From positions 1-10,999 of the forward strand of contig QHPA01000081.1 of the NCBI GenBank assembly GCA_003218935.1: 10,999 nucleotides of DNA, written 5' to 3'. The notes beneath the pieces are model-generated. The model was not told the DNA's origin, made no database searches, and saw only the letters and a program-made list of their open reading frames with translations. Position 1 is the stretch's first letter; each line of letters begins with the position of its first letter. Below, in pieces: positions 1 through 6,726 of the stretch. Source of the stretch: Verrucomicrobiota bacterium. GTDB lineage: Bacteria; Verrucomicrobiota; Verrucomicrobiia; Limisphaerales; AV2. The position numbers and the translations under genes were made by a program.

Positions 1-1
1 C

Positions 2-493
2 GAACTCGGTCCGCTCGCCGCGGCGCTGCTCGTGCTGGCGCGGGCCGGCGCCGCGTACGTCATCGAACTGGGCACTGCCCGCGCGCTGGGCGAAGTGGAA
101 GCGTTGGAAGCGCTCTGCATTGACCCGATTCATTATCTCGTCATTCCCCGCATGGTCGGTCTGGCTCTGGCGATCTTTTCGCTCACGGTTTATTTCATCA
201 TCGTCACCCTCGTCAGCGGCTATTTATTCGCGTTCGTGCAGGATGTGCCGCTGTTGCCGGGCGATTACTTCAAACAACTGGCGGTGGCGCTGACGTGGGA
301 GGACTTCGCGTTGCTGGCGCTGAAAACCTGCGGCTTCGGCGTCATCATCACCGTGGTGACCTGCTACCAGGGTCTGGCGCAACCGCTCCGGCTTGAGCAG
401 GTCTCGGGCGCAACGACGCGGGCCGTCGTCCAGAGCGTCGTGGCCTGCGTATTGTTGGATGTCCTCTTCATCCTCGTTTACCTCTTGATGTGA
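2..493 (+). CDS. mlaE: MlaE-type phospholipid ABC transporter permease (5' end outside the window)
   Basis: This is the C-terminal part of an MlaE/YrbE permease, the inner-membrane subunit of the MlaFEDB-type transporter that moves phospholipids between the inner and outer membranes. The frame is open from the first complete codon at position 2. An internal GTG at 32 lies inside the conserved core and is not a real start. The visible 163 residues contain the family hallmark region: an ELGP stretch, then RAGAAYVIELGT, then EVEALEALCIDPIHYLVIPR, which in the family carries the cytoplasmic coupling region that contacts the ATPase. At least three hydrophobic membrane segments follow (about positions 150-230, 300-360 and 420-490). 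The stop TGA at 491-493 overlaps the GTG start of the ATPase gene by 4 bases, which implies translational coupling. Family assignment is firm. The N-terminus cannot be assessed. Confidence 0.93.
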   Translation, partial: ELGPLAAALLVLARAGAAYVIELGTARALGEVEALEALCIDPIHYLVIPRMVGLALAIFSLTVYFIIVTLVSGYLFAFVQDVPLLPGDYFKQLAVALTWEDFALLALKTCGFGVIITVVTCYQGLAQPLRLEQVSGATTRAVVQSVVACVLLDVLFILVYLLM

Positions 494-1317
494 ATGCCCC
501 CTCCCCTGCCGGAGAAATGCCCGTCGCCGGAACTGCGGCGACCATTGAAATGATCGACGTGACCATCGGCACGACCAGTGTCGTCGAGTCCATCGCGGTC
601 GAGGGAATCGACTGGAGTATCGCACCGGGCGATTACTGGGTGGTTGGCGGTCCCCCCGGGTCTGGAAAAAGTGATCTGCTGGCAACCATGGCCGGGTTGT
701 ATCGTCCGCTGGAAGGGACGCTGCGGCTTTTTGGAAACGATATCGCGGAGTTGGGAGAGGACGATTTCCTGGCGGCGCGATTGCGCATCGGGTTGGTTTT
801 TGAAAATGGCGGCCGCTCCTTCAATCACTTGACGGTCGCCGAAAATGCGGCGTTGCCGCTTCGTTACCATCACAACGGGCAAACGGTCGAGACGGGCAAA
901 CGCGTGAAAACAATTCTGGAGGCGATCGGCCTCGCGCCGTTTGCGAATGCCATTCCCGGACAACTCAACCACGCCTGGCGCCAAAGGGTCGGCCTGGCCC
1001 GGGCCCTGGCCACCTGCCCCGAAGTTGTCTTGCTCGACAACCCGCTGGCCGGACTTGGCCCGCAGGAATCGCGCTGGTGGGGAGAATTCCTGGCGCAGCT
1101 TTCCAGCGGCCACGAGGTGATGGAAGGACGGCCCACCACGCTGGTGGTCGCCTGCCATGACCTGCGTCCGTGGACGGACCAGGGAAAGCAATTCGCGTTG
1201 TTAAAGCAAAAACGATGGGCGCCGATCGGCGGACGCGCAGAATTGACTTGCAGCAACGATCCATTGTTGCGTGAGCTGCTGGCGTCGGGTCTCAGCGGCG
1301 GGCGACCCGTCGGTTAG
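490..1317 (+). CDS. mlaF: MlaF-like ABC transporter ATP-binding protein with degenerate catalytic motifs
   Basis: This 275-residue protein holds the position of the Mla ATPase, between the permease and the MCE protein. The start is GTG at 490, overlapping the mlaE stop; ATG codons at 517 and 550 are alternatives, and the conserved domain begins near the latter. Walker A is intact (GPPGSGKS, residues 54-61) and the switch histidine is present (H223 in ACHD). Other hallmarks are altered. The Q-loop glutamine appears to be E105 (VFENGG). The signature LSGG region reads LNHAW (159-163), followed by a normal RQRVGLARAL. Walker B keeps D183, but the catalytic glutamate is N184 (LLDNP). The D-loop reads AGLG, with G190 where an aspartate is usual. 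Known family biology says these residues drive hydrolysis, so ATP binding is likely but canonical hydrolysis is doubtful. The frame is intact and normally coding, so it is not an obvious pseudogene. Confidence 0.88.
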   Translation: MNAPSPAGEMPVAGTAATIEMIDVTIGTTSVVESIAVEGIDWSIAPGDYWVVGGPPGSGKSDLLATMAGLYRPLEGTLRLFGNDIAELGEDDFLAARLRIGLVFENGGRSFNHLTVAENAALPLRYHHNGQTVETGKRVKTILEAIGLAPFANAIPGQLNHAWRQRVGLARALATCPEVVLLDNPLAGLGPQESRWWGEFLAQLSSGHEVMEGRPTTLVVACHDLRPWTDQGKQFALLKQKRWAPIGGRAELTCSNDPLLRELLASGLSGGRPVG

Positions 1318-1364
1318 CGACGCGCCAAACGGGCTTACCCGCCAATATGCGAAACGAGGAAAAC

Positions 1365-1416
1365 CGAGTCACGGAGAGCTGGAGTCGTGACTCGTCCTTT
1401 GCTCCGCAGCTCCAGC
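1365..1416. repeat. Overlapping inverted repeats in the mlaF-mlaD gap
   Basis: The 125-base gap between the ATPase and MCE genes contains a perfect 9-base inverted repeat: CGAGTCACG at 1365-1373 and CGTGACTCG at 1386-1394, with a 12-base loop. A second, mutually exclusive pairing joins GCTGGAG (1378-1384) to CTCCAGC (1410-1416). No T-run follows, so this is not a standard intrinsic terminator. It could be a dispersed intergenic repeat, an RNA-processing hairpin that separates expression of mlaEF from mlaD, or an attenuating structure. The pairing is seen directly; any role is inference. Confidence 0.6.
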
Positions 1417-1442
1417 CCTTCAGCATCCCGTCGCTCTAGCCC

Positions 1443-2549
1443 ATGGCATTGCAGGACCTGACACCTCAACTGCGCACGCGGCTCAGCCGAATGGAGCGGG
1501 CAGTCGGGATTTTCGTCGGATTGGCGGCGGTGCTGTTGTTGTCGGGCTTCTTCTACTACCTCTATCACACGGCGGTGCGGAAGGGCTGGTTCCTGACCAA
1601 GGTGACCTACTACACCTATGTGGACAGCGCGGCTGGACTGAAGGTGGGAGATCCGGTGAAGTTGATGGGTTTCGACGCTGGAGAGATCACCAAAATACTG
1701 CCTGAGAATCCTCAGTCGGAGTATGACGTTTACCTCGAGTTCAAGATCAAAGAACCGAATTATGGTTACATCTGGTTTCCTGACTCGCGGGTCAGAGTAA
1801 TCGCGACGGGCTTTCTTGGGAGTCGCTTTTTGGAGGTGACCAAAGGCGGGAGTTCGGGTTCGACCAATCTCGAGTATCACGCGACCTACCGGGAAGAGGT
1901 GGTCAACGGCAAAAAGGTCGTCACGGGCGTTTGGCAGGACAAGGAAGGCACCTACGCACCTTACACAAAAAGTTCCAAATACTGGTTGGTGGCCGACGAA
2001 GCCCCTCCGGTAACCGAGCGGCTGGAGAAGATCGCCAGGGAATTGGAACAGGCGCTACCCAATATTCTCAACCTGACGAATCAATTGACCGCGGTGCTGA
2101 CCAACAGCGCGCAAGCGACGTCGAATCTGAACGCGCTCGCTCTGAGCGCGCGTCCCAGTGCGACGAATCTCACCGAAATCACCGCTCAATTGCGCGAGTT
2201 TAACGGCTCGCTCGGCCGCTGGCTCTTTTCCACAAATCTCAATCAACAACTCGAATTCGCGGCGAACAATGCCAACGCCACTCTCGCCAGTGTCGATACC
2301 AACCTGGTCGCCGTCGCGGAAAAGCTTTCGCTCTCGTTGGACAACCTCGCCAGCATCACGAGCAATCTGAACGCGCAGGTACAGACCAACACCAACATTC
2401 TCAGTGCAATTTCCGCGGCCATCACTCACACCGATGACCTGGTGCGGGGTCTCAAGCGACACTGGTTGCTGCGTTCGGCATTCAAAGGGAAGGCCACGAA
2501 TCAGCCGCCGTCTCGACCACTCCTGCCCCCCAGCCGCCCGCGACCGTAA
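1443..2549 (+). CDS. mlaD: MlaD-like MCE-domain lipid-binding protein
   Basis: This 368-residue protein is the substrate-binding subunit of the Mla-type transporter, anchored in the inner membrane and exposed to the periplasm. After a short Arg-containing N-terminus there is one membrane helix (about residues 20-42). An MCE domain follows (about 54-135), with the typical VDSAAGLKVGDPVKLMGFDAG segment and the GFLGSRFLEV strand. A linker (about 137-190) leads to a long helical region (about 190-335) rich in Asn, Thr and Leu, with recurring SNLNA and TNL motifs, likely coiled coil; MCE proteins oligomerise, usually as hexamers. A basic, proline-rich tail ends the protein. The ATG at 1443 gives a sensible cytoplasmic tip before the helix; ATG 1491 would begin right at the membrane segment. 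No Shine-Dalgarno sequence precedes the start. It very probably works with the permease and ATPase upstream. Confidence 0.92.
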   Translation: MALQDLTPQLRTRLSRMERAVGIFVGLAAVLLLSGFFYYLYHTAVRKGWFLTKVTYYTYVDSAAGLKVGDPVKLMGFDAGEITKILPENPQSEYDVYLEFKIKEPNYGYIWFPDSRVRVIATGFLGSRFLEVTKGGSSGSTNLEYHATYREEVVNGKKVVTGVWQDKEGTYAPYTKSSKYWLVADEAPPVTERLEKIARELEQALPNILNLTNQLTAVLTNSAQATSNLNALALSARPSATNLTEITAQLREFNGSLGRWLFSTNLNQQLEFAANNANATLASVDTNLVAVAEKLSLSLDNLASITSNLNAQVQTNTNILSAISAAITHTDDLVRGLKRHWLLRSAFKGKATNQPPSRPLLPPSRPRP

Positions 2550-2588
2550 GCGCCAGGGACCGTATCGGCCAGCCGCGCCTTTGAACAT

Positions 2589-2617
2589 TTGACCTGCTGG
2601 ACGCCTTCCCCTACAGT
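2589..2617 (+). promoter_or_regulatory. Candidate sigma70-type promoter for serA
   Basis: TTGACC (2589-2594, 5 of 6 to the -35 consensus) and TACAGT (2612-2617, 4 of 6 to the -10) are separated by exactly 17 bases. The -10 ends 14 bases before the serA ATG, so the expected transcript would have a leader of only about 7 bases. There is no Shine-Dalgarno sequence in between. The spacing and matches are seen directly; activity is inferred. Confidence 0.55.
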
Positions 2618-2631
2618 GCCCGCCCTGCTTT

Positions 2632-4221
2632 ATGAACGTGATGATTTGCGACCCCATTTCGCCGAAGGGAATCGCCCTGTTGCAACAGCAACCCGAGTTC
2701 AAAGTGACGGTCCTGGAAAAGCGGCTGGCCGAAGCCGAACTGCTGCCGCTGATGGGTGAAGTTGCCGCGATGGTCGTGCGGTCCGAAACAAAAGTGACGA
2801 AACGAGTCATTGAGGCGGCCCCGAAGCTTCGCGTGGTGGGCCGCGCGGGCGTGGGTATTGACAACGTGGATGTCCCGACCGCGACGCAGCGGGGCATCGT
2901 GGTGATGAACACCCCCGGCGGCAACACCATCTCGACCGCCGAGCTGACTTTCTCGATGTTGATGGCGCTGGCGCGGAAAATTCCGCAGGCGCACGGTTCG
3001 ATGAAAGCGGCGGAGTGGAACCGCAAGGAATTTCAAGGCGTCGAACTTTACAACAAAACGCTCGGCGTCCTCGGCACGGGCCGAATCGGAAGCGAAGTCG
3101 CCCGGCGCGCCATCGCCTTCGGCATGAGGGTGCTGGCCTACGACCCGTATTTGTCGCTGTCGCGGGCGAAGGAGCTGCAGGTGGAACTGGTCGAGCTTGA
3201 CGAGATTTACGCCCGCGCGGATTTCATCACCGTCCATATGCCGATGAGCGACGAGGCGCGTGGGATGATCAACGCCGCGGCGTTTGCGAAGATGAAGAAA
3301 GGGGTGCGCGTGCTCAACTGCGCCCGAGGCGGCATCATCCATGAGCAAGACCTTTACGACGCGATCAAGAGCGGGCGCGTGGCCGGCGCGGCGCTGGACG
3401 TTTATGAAACGGAGCCGCCGCCCAAAGAATTTCCCTTGCGCGATCTGCCGCAGGTGATCATGACGCCGCATCTCGGCGCGAGCACGGAGGAGGCGCAGGA
3501 AAACGTCGGCATTGAAGTGGCCGAGGCGATCACCGGCTATCTGGTGCACGGCGCTGTGCGCAACGCGGTCAATCTGCCAAATCTCGACGCCAAGACCTAC
3601 GCGCTGGTCAAACCTTATTTGAACCTCGGCGAAAAACTTGGACGCCTGCTCGCGCAATTGGCGCCGAAACGCAACGAGCGCTTGGTCATCACCTACGCGG
3701 GCAGGGCTGCTGAAATGCCCGACGATCCCATCAGCCGTTCGGTGCTCAAGGGTTTTCTGGAATTGGCCGGCGGCAAAGAGGTGAACCAGGTCAACGTGCG
3801 CGCCCTGGCGAACTCGCTCGGTTTGCTGGTTGAAGAAGTCAAATCGAACGAAGAAACAGATTTCAACGAATGGTTGCATGTGGCTGTCTATTCCGAGGGA
3901 CAAGAAGTGTCCGTGGGCGGCACGTTCTTTGGCAAACAAAGCCATCCGCGGATCGTGCGGATAAACAGTTTGCCGGTAGAAGTCGTGCCGTCCGGCGTGC
4001 TGTTTCTGATGACGAACAAAGACCGGCCAGGCATCGTTGGTTACATCGGCACTCTGATGGGCAAATACAAAATCAACATCGCCAACATGAGTTTGAGCCG
4101 CGACAACAAAGGGGGCCACGCGCTGACGGTGCTGAATCTCGACAGCGTGCCGCCGGCGGAATTGCTCCAGGAAATCCGCACTGACCCGGACATCAGCAAC
4201 GTGCGGGTGGTGAAGTTGTAA
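2632..4221 (+). CDS. serA: D-3-phosphoglycerate dehydrogenase, long form
   Basis: This cytoplasmic enzyme oxidises 3-phosphoglycerate to 3-phosphohydroxypyruvate with NAD, the first committed step of serine synthesis. The 529-residue length matches the long (type I) form with an allosteric substrate-binding domain. An N-terminal substrate-binding half precedes the Rossmann fold, whose GTGRIG motif is at residues 148-153 and whose NAD-binding aspartate is D171 (YDPY). The catalytic triad is complete: R232 in NCARGGII, E261 in YETEPP and H280 in MTPHLGAST. The allosteric substrate-binding domain spans roughly 318-445. A C-terminal ACT domain (about 455-529) carries NKDRPGIVGYIG, so feedback by serine is plausible. 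The start at 2632 puts the usual CDPISPKGI motif at residue 6. It appears to have its own promoter just upstream, and no serC or serB is adjacent. Confidence 0.97.
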   Translation: MNVMICDPISPKGIALLQQQPEFKVTVLEKRLAEAELLPLMGEVAAMVVRSETKVTKRVIEAAPKLRVVGRAGVGIDNVDVPTATQRGIVVMNTPGGNTISTAELTFSMLMALARKIPQAHGSMKAAEWNRKEFQGVELYNKTLGVLGTGRIGSEVARRAIAFGMRVLAYDPYLSLSRAKELQVELVELDEIYARADFITVHMPMSDEARGMINAAAFAKMKKGVRVLNCARGGIIHEQDLYDAIKSGRVAGAALDVYETEPPPKEFPLRDLPQVIMTPHLGASTEEAQENVGIEVAEAITGYLVHGAVRNAVNLPNLDAKTYALVKPYLNLGEKLGRLLAQLAPKRNERLVITYAGRAAEMPDDPISRSVLKGFLELAGGKEVNQVNVRALANSLGLLVEEVKSNEETDFNEWLHVAVYSEGQEVSVGGTFFGKQSHPRIVRINSLPVEVVPSGVLFLMTNKDRPGIVGYIGTLMGKYKINIANMSLSRDNKGGHALTVLNLDSVPPAELLQEIRTDPDISNVRVVKL

Positions 4222-4225
4222 TCGC

Positions 4226-4249
4226 CTTCGAGTTGTGCGAGGCTCGAAG
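4226..4249. other. Stem-loop just after serA
   Basis: CTTCGAG (4226-4232) and CTCGAAG (4243-4249) form a perfect 7-base stem with a 10-base loop, beginning 5 bases after the serA stop. No T-run follows, so it is not a classical intrinsic terminator. It could stabilise the serA mRNA end or attenuate read-through into the isomerase gene 40 bases further on. Function is speculative. Confidence 0.3.
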
Positions 4250-4288
4250 CATTCGGCGGTTGAAGTCCGCTGGAAACAGAAAGATAAA

Positions 4289-5413
4289 ATGAAGACCAGG
4301 ACGATAAAGGCCCTGTGGGGCGCATTGGCTGTCACTGCCGTCGGCCTTACCGCGGGTGAGGCCACCAAAGAAAACACGCCCAACCCGGCCGCGAACCCCA
4401 AGCCGCTTTTTGCGGACGATGTTCTCTGCAAAGGCAGAGGGGTCGAAATCAAGCGCAGTCAGTTGGATGAAGCCTTCCTGCAGTTCAAGGCCAACCTGAA
4501 CGCGCGCGGACAAACCCTGCCGGAGGACAAGCGAGAGCAGGTCGAGTCGCAGTTGCTCGACCGGCTCGTCATCACGAAGTTGCTCCTGCTTCAAGCGACC
4601 GAGGAGGACAAAAAGAAAGCCCGGACTTCCGCTGACAAATTCGTGGTTGCCACGAAGGAACAGGCTGGCTCGGAGGAATCCTTCAACCGTCAGCTCGGCG
4701 CGATGAATTTCACGCCGGCGCAGTTTGACGCGCAGGTGATGGAGCAAGCGATTTGTGAGGAAGTCGTGGATCGGGAGCTGAAGAGCAAAGTCAACGTCAC
4801 CGAGGAGCAGATCAAACAGTTCTATGTCCAGAACCCGCAGCAGTTTGATCGGCCGGAAACGGTCCGTGCCGCGCATATCCTGCTTTCCACGCGAGACGCA
4901 GTCACCGGCCAGGAGTTGGGCGAGGAAAAGAAAGAAGAGAAGAAACAGCAGGTGGCGAAGATTCTGGAGCGTGCCAAAAAAGGCGAGGACTTCGCCGCGC
5001 TGGCCAAAGAATTTTCGGATGACCCGGTCTCAAAGAACAAAGGTGGCGAATACACTTTCGCGCGGGGGCAATTCCGCAATCCTGAGTTTGAAAACGCAGC
5101 CTTCGCGCTGAGGACCAACGAGGTTAGCGGCATCGTCACCACAGCATGGGGCTACCATATCATCAAGTTGTATGAGAGAACGCCGGCCCGGAGGCTCGAG
5201 CTGGCCAAGGTGAAGGACGACCTCAAGGAACAACTCGCGCGGTTCGAGGTCCAGGACAAGCTGTTGCCAGATTATCTGAAAAAAATGAAGAAGGAGGCGA
5301 ACCTGGAATACCTCAACGGCGCCAAAGCGCCGGCGGAAATGTCCTCCGAACCTCCGTCAGAAAAACCTGTGGAAAAAACCCCCGGCAAGCCTGCCGCGCC
5401 GGACAGGAAATAG
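4289..5413 (+). CDS. Exported parvulin-type peptidyl-prolyl isomerase (SurA/PrsA-like)
   Basis: This is a periplasmic or envelope folding factor with one parvulin (PpiC/rotamase) domain. I chose the ATG at 4289 (374 residues) over an in-frame GTG at 4235. The ATG start puts a signal peptide at the N-terminus (MKTRTIKALW, then a hydrophobic core to about residue 23), while the longer form would bury it behind 18 polar residues. Residues about 45-185 form a SurA_N-like helical chaperone region. The parvulin domain spans about 191-297, with AAHILLS at 194-200, the KGEDFAALAKEFSDDP segment and the GYHIIKLYER strand; H196 and H290 are at the conserved positions. A charged helix and a proline/lysine-rich tail close the protein. 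With a single parvulin domain it resembles PrsA or short SurA relatives more than E. coli SurA, which has two. Clients are unknown; outer-membrane protein assembly is a reasonable inference. Confidence 0.92.
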   Translation: MKTRTIKALWGALAVTAVGLTAGEATKENTPNPAANPKPLFADDVLCKGRGVEIKRSQLDEAFLQFKANLNARGQTLPEDKREQVESQLLDRLVITKLLLLQATEEDKKKARTSADKFVVATKEQAGSEESFNRQLGAMNFTPAQFDAQVMEQAICEEVVDRELKSKVNVTEEQIKQFYVQNPQQFDRPETVRAAHILLSTRDAVTGQELGEEKKEEKKQQVAKILERAKKGEDFAALAKEFSDDPVSKNKGGEYTFARGQFRNPEFENAAFALRTNEVSGIVTTAWGYHIIKLYERTPARRLELAKVKDDLKEQLARFEVQDKLLPDYLKKMKKEANLEYLNGAKAPAEMSSEPPSEKPVEKTPGKPAAPDRK

Positions 5414-5504
5414 GTTCGGGACAGACGGGGAATGTGGGAAAAAGGGTGAATCAGCGGACGGCCGTGCGTCGCTCCATGGCTCAAATATCCGACTCCTCCG
5501 CGAA

Positions 5505-5954
5505 TCAATACTTTTTGGAGAATTTCTTCCGCGATCCCTCGTCGGAGGGAGGTATGGACGGTTGGCCTGCCCCTTCTGAAGATTTCGCTGGACCGGCAGA
5601 TTTCGCAGGCTCGCTAGCTGGCATCGATGGGGTTGCTTGAGGCTGGCGGGCCTGGCCTTCAACGGCTTCCACGAACGCCAGGCGCAGCGCTGTCAAACTC
5701 TGCTTCAGAAGCTTGTCCTCCTGTTTGTCGAGGTTGCCCCTGGTCTTGACCTCGAGCATTTCCAGTTGGTCAATGAACATCTTTGCGCTTTCGATGTCCT
5801 GCATGGTCTGGCCCGTTTCCGGATGCGGCATCCTGCCGAGCAGCATGAGCGCCATATTCGTCTGTTGGACCACCATGCCGACGAACAGCGAGGACATCAT
5901 TTCTTCACCGCTCGGGTTGGCCAGGGCATCTTTGGAAAATCGCGTGCCGTTCAT
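5505..5954 (-). CDS. DUF1844 family protein
   Basis: This small soluble protein of 149 residues belongs to the DUF1844 family, whose function is unknown. Residues about 20-97 match the family pattern: a hydrophobic helix (SLFVGMVVQQTNMALMLLG), a conserved HPETG turn at 44-48, then an amphipathic region with DQLEMLEVKTRGNL (62-75) and LRLAFVEAV near 90-98. The last 50 residues are a low-complexity Pro/Ala/Ser tail ending in basic residues. Its ATG overlaps the stop of the upstream Lon-domain gene by 4 bases (ATGA), so the two are probably co-translated. It converges on the isomerase gene, with 91 bases between the stop codons. No intrinsic terminator is visible in that gap. The family call is good; no function should be assigned. 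Confidence 0.85.
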   Translation of the reverse strand: MNGTRFSKDALANPSGEEMMSSLFVGMVVQQTNMALMLLGRMPHPETGQTMQDIESAKMFIDQLEMLEVKTRGNLDKQEDKLLKQSLTALRLAFVEAVEGQARQPQATPSMPASEPAKSAGPAKSSEGAGQPSIPPSDEGSRKKFSKKY

Positions 5955-6640
5955 CGGTTCTTATTCTTTTTCTGGCGGCGGATTTCCGCCATCAAAAAAT
6001 GAATCAGATGCCTCAGACGCGATTCCAGGTCAACCGTCTCCAACAGGAGTTGGCGTTCCAGCGGCGAGGGGAGCAGCGTCCAGGAAATCAGGTCAGTGAT
6101 CTCTTCCGGGTTGTTGCGTTTGGCCAGAATCTCGACCCCGTGCTTGACCAGAAAGTCCGGGGGCAGGTCGTTTTCGCCGAGATCTTCGAATTGTCCGAGT
6201 TCCTTCAGCACGGGAACCGGAAGCTCGAAACCTTGTTTGACTCGTTCAGAGACCAGTTCCAGGAGTTTGACCGTGAGCGCGTCCACGGCCACGCTGTCGG
6301 TTTTGGTTGAATCCAGCGCGCGGATGCGGTTCACCCGATACGGTTTGTAGCGCATCGTCTCGGTCAATTCCACGCGCGCGATGCCTTGCAGGATCAGGTT
6401 CGACGTGCCGTCTTTGCGCGCCACCGACGCGCGGATCAACCCGAGGCCGGCCACGTTGCAAGGTGTTTCGCGCGTGCGCCCCGGTTTCTGCATCGCCACC
6501 GAAAACATCCGGTGCGTGCCGAGCGCGTCGATGAGCATCCGTTGATAGCGCGGCTCGAAAATGTAGAGCGGCAGCATCGCCTGAGGAAAGAGGATGGCAT
6601 TGGGAAGCGTCATGACCGGAACCTCGCGCGGCAATTCCAT
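5951..6640 (-). CDS. Stand-alone Lon N-terminal (substrate-binding) domain protein
   Basis: These 229 residues correspond to the N-terminal substrate-recognition domain of Lon protease, with no AAA+ ATPase or Ser-Lys protease domain following. The opening LPREVPVMTLPNAILFPQ and LPLYIFEPRYQRML (about 23-36) are the classic LON motif. The beta-rich part continues through GLGLIRASVARKDGTSNLIL and RVELTE, and a helical half follows to about residue 215. A basic tail (RRQKKNKNR) ends it. Such single-domain proteins are widespread in bacteria; their role is not settled, with adaptor or protein-binding activity a guess. The gene starts an operon with the DUF1844 gene (4-base overlap) and is divergent from the coiled-coil gene, with 86 bases between the start codons. 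A candidate promoter ends 6 bases upstream of its ATG. Confidence 0.9.
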   Translation of the reverse strand: MELPREVPVMTLPNAILFPQAMLPLYIFEPRYQRMLIDALGTHRMFSVAMQKPGRTRETPCNVAGLGLIRASVARKDGTSNLILQGIARVELTETMRYKPYRVNRIRALDSTKTDSVAVDALTVKLLELVSERVKQGFELPVPVLKELGQFEDLGENDLPPDFLVKHGVEILAKRNNPEEITDLISWTLLPSPLERQLLLETVDLESRLRHLIHFLMAEIRRQKKNKNR

Positions 6641-6646
6641 GAATAG

Positions 6647-6674
6647 AATCTAGTCGAGAGCGTCGGTAATTCAA
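6647..6674 (-). promoter_or_regulatory. Candidate promoter for the Lon-domain/DUF1844 operon
   Basis: Read on the minus strand, TTGAAT (6674-6669) and TAGATT (6652-6647) are 16 bases apart, each matching 4 of 6 consensus bases. The -10 ends only 6 bases before the ATG at 6640, so transcription would begin at or next to the start codon, giving a leaderless mRNA. Individually weak; the position agrees with other start-proximal promoters in the window. Confidence 0.35.
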
Positions 6675-6726
6675 GCGGAGATGCGGGCTTGCCAAATTTT
6701 CCCGCTCCGCGCATGGTTGGAACGTT

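Noticed and set aside
478..1191. Long minus-strand frame opposite the MlaF-like gene (237 codons)
   Set aside because: It is antisense to a protein with a clear Walker A and ABC layout, has no motif of its own, and has no independent promoter that I could see.
4260..4288. TTGAAG/GATAAA promoter-like pair before the isomerase gene
   Set aside because: The spacing is 17 bases, but the -10 abuts the ATG, so transcription would start inside the coding region. The longer GTG start is also unlikely because it would bury the signal peptide.
2611..4452. A 613-codon open frame on the minus strand, plus a 323-codon minus-strand frame at 2055-3026
   Set aside because: The first lies opposite serA and the second opposite the ends of mlaD and serA. 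Their products are rich in His and Arg with no recognisable domain, while serA and mlaD show complete family motifs. High GC keeps antisense frames open.
5535..5550. TCCCTC/GAGGGA hairpin near the convergent gene ends
   Set aside because: It lies inside the DUF1844 coding region upstream of its stop and no T-run follows on either strand, so I do not call it a terminator.
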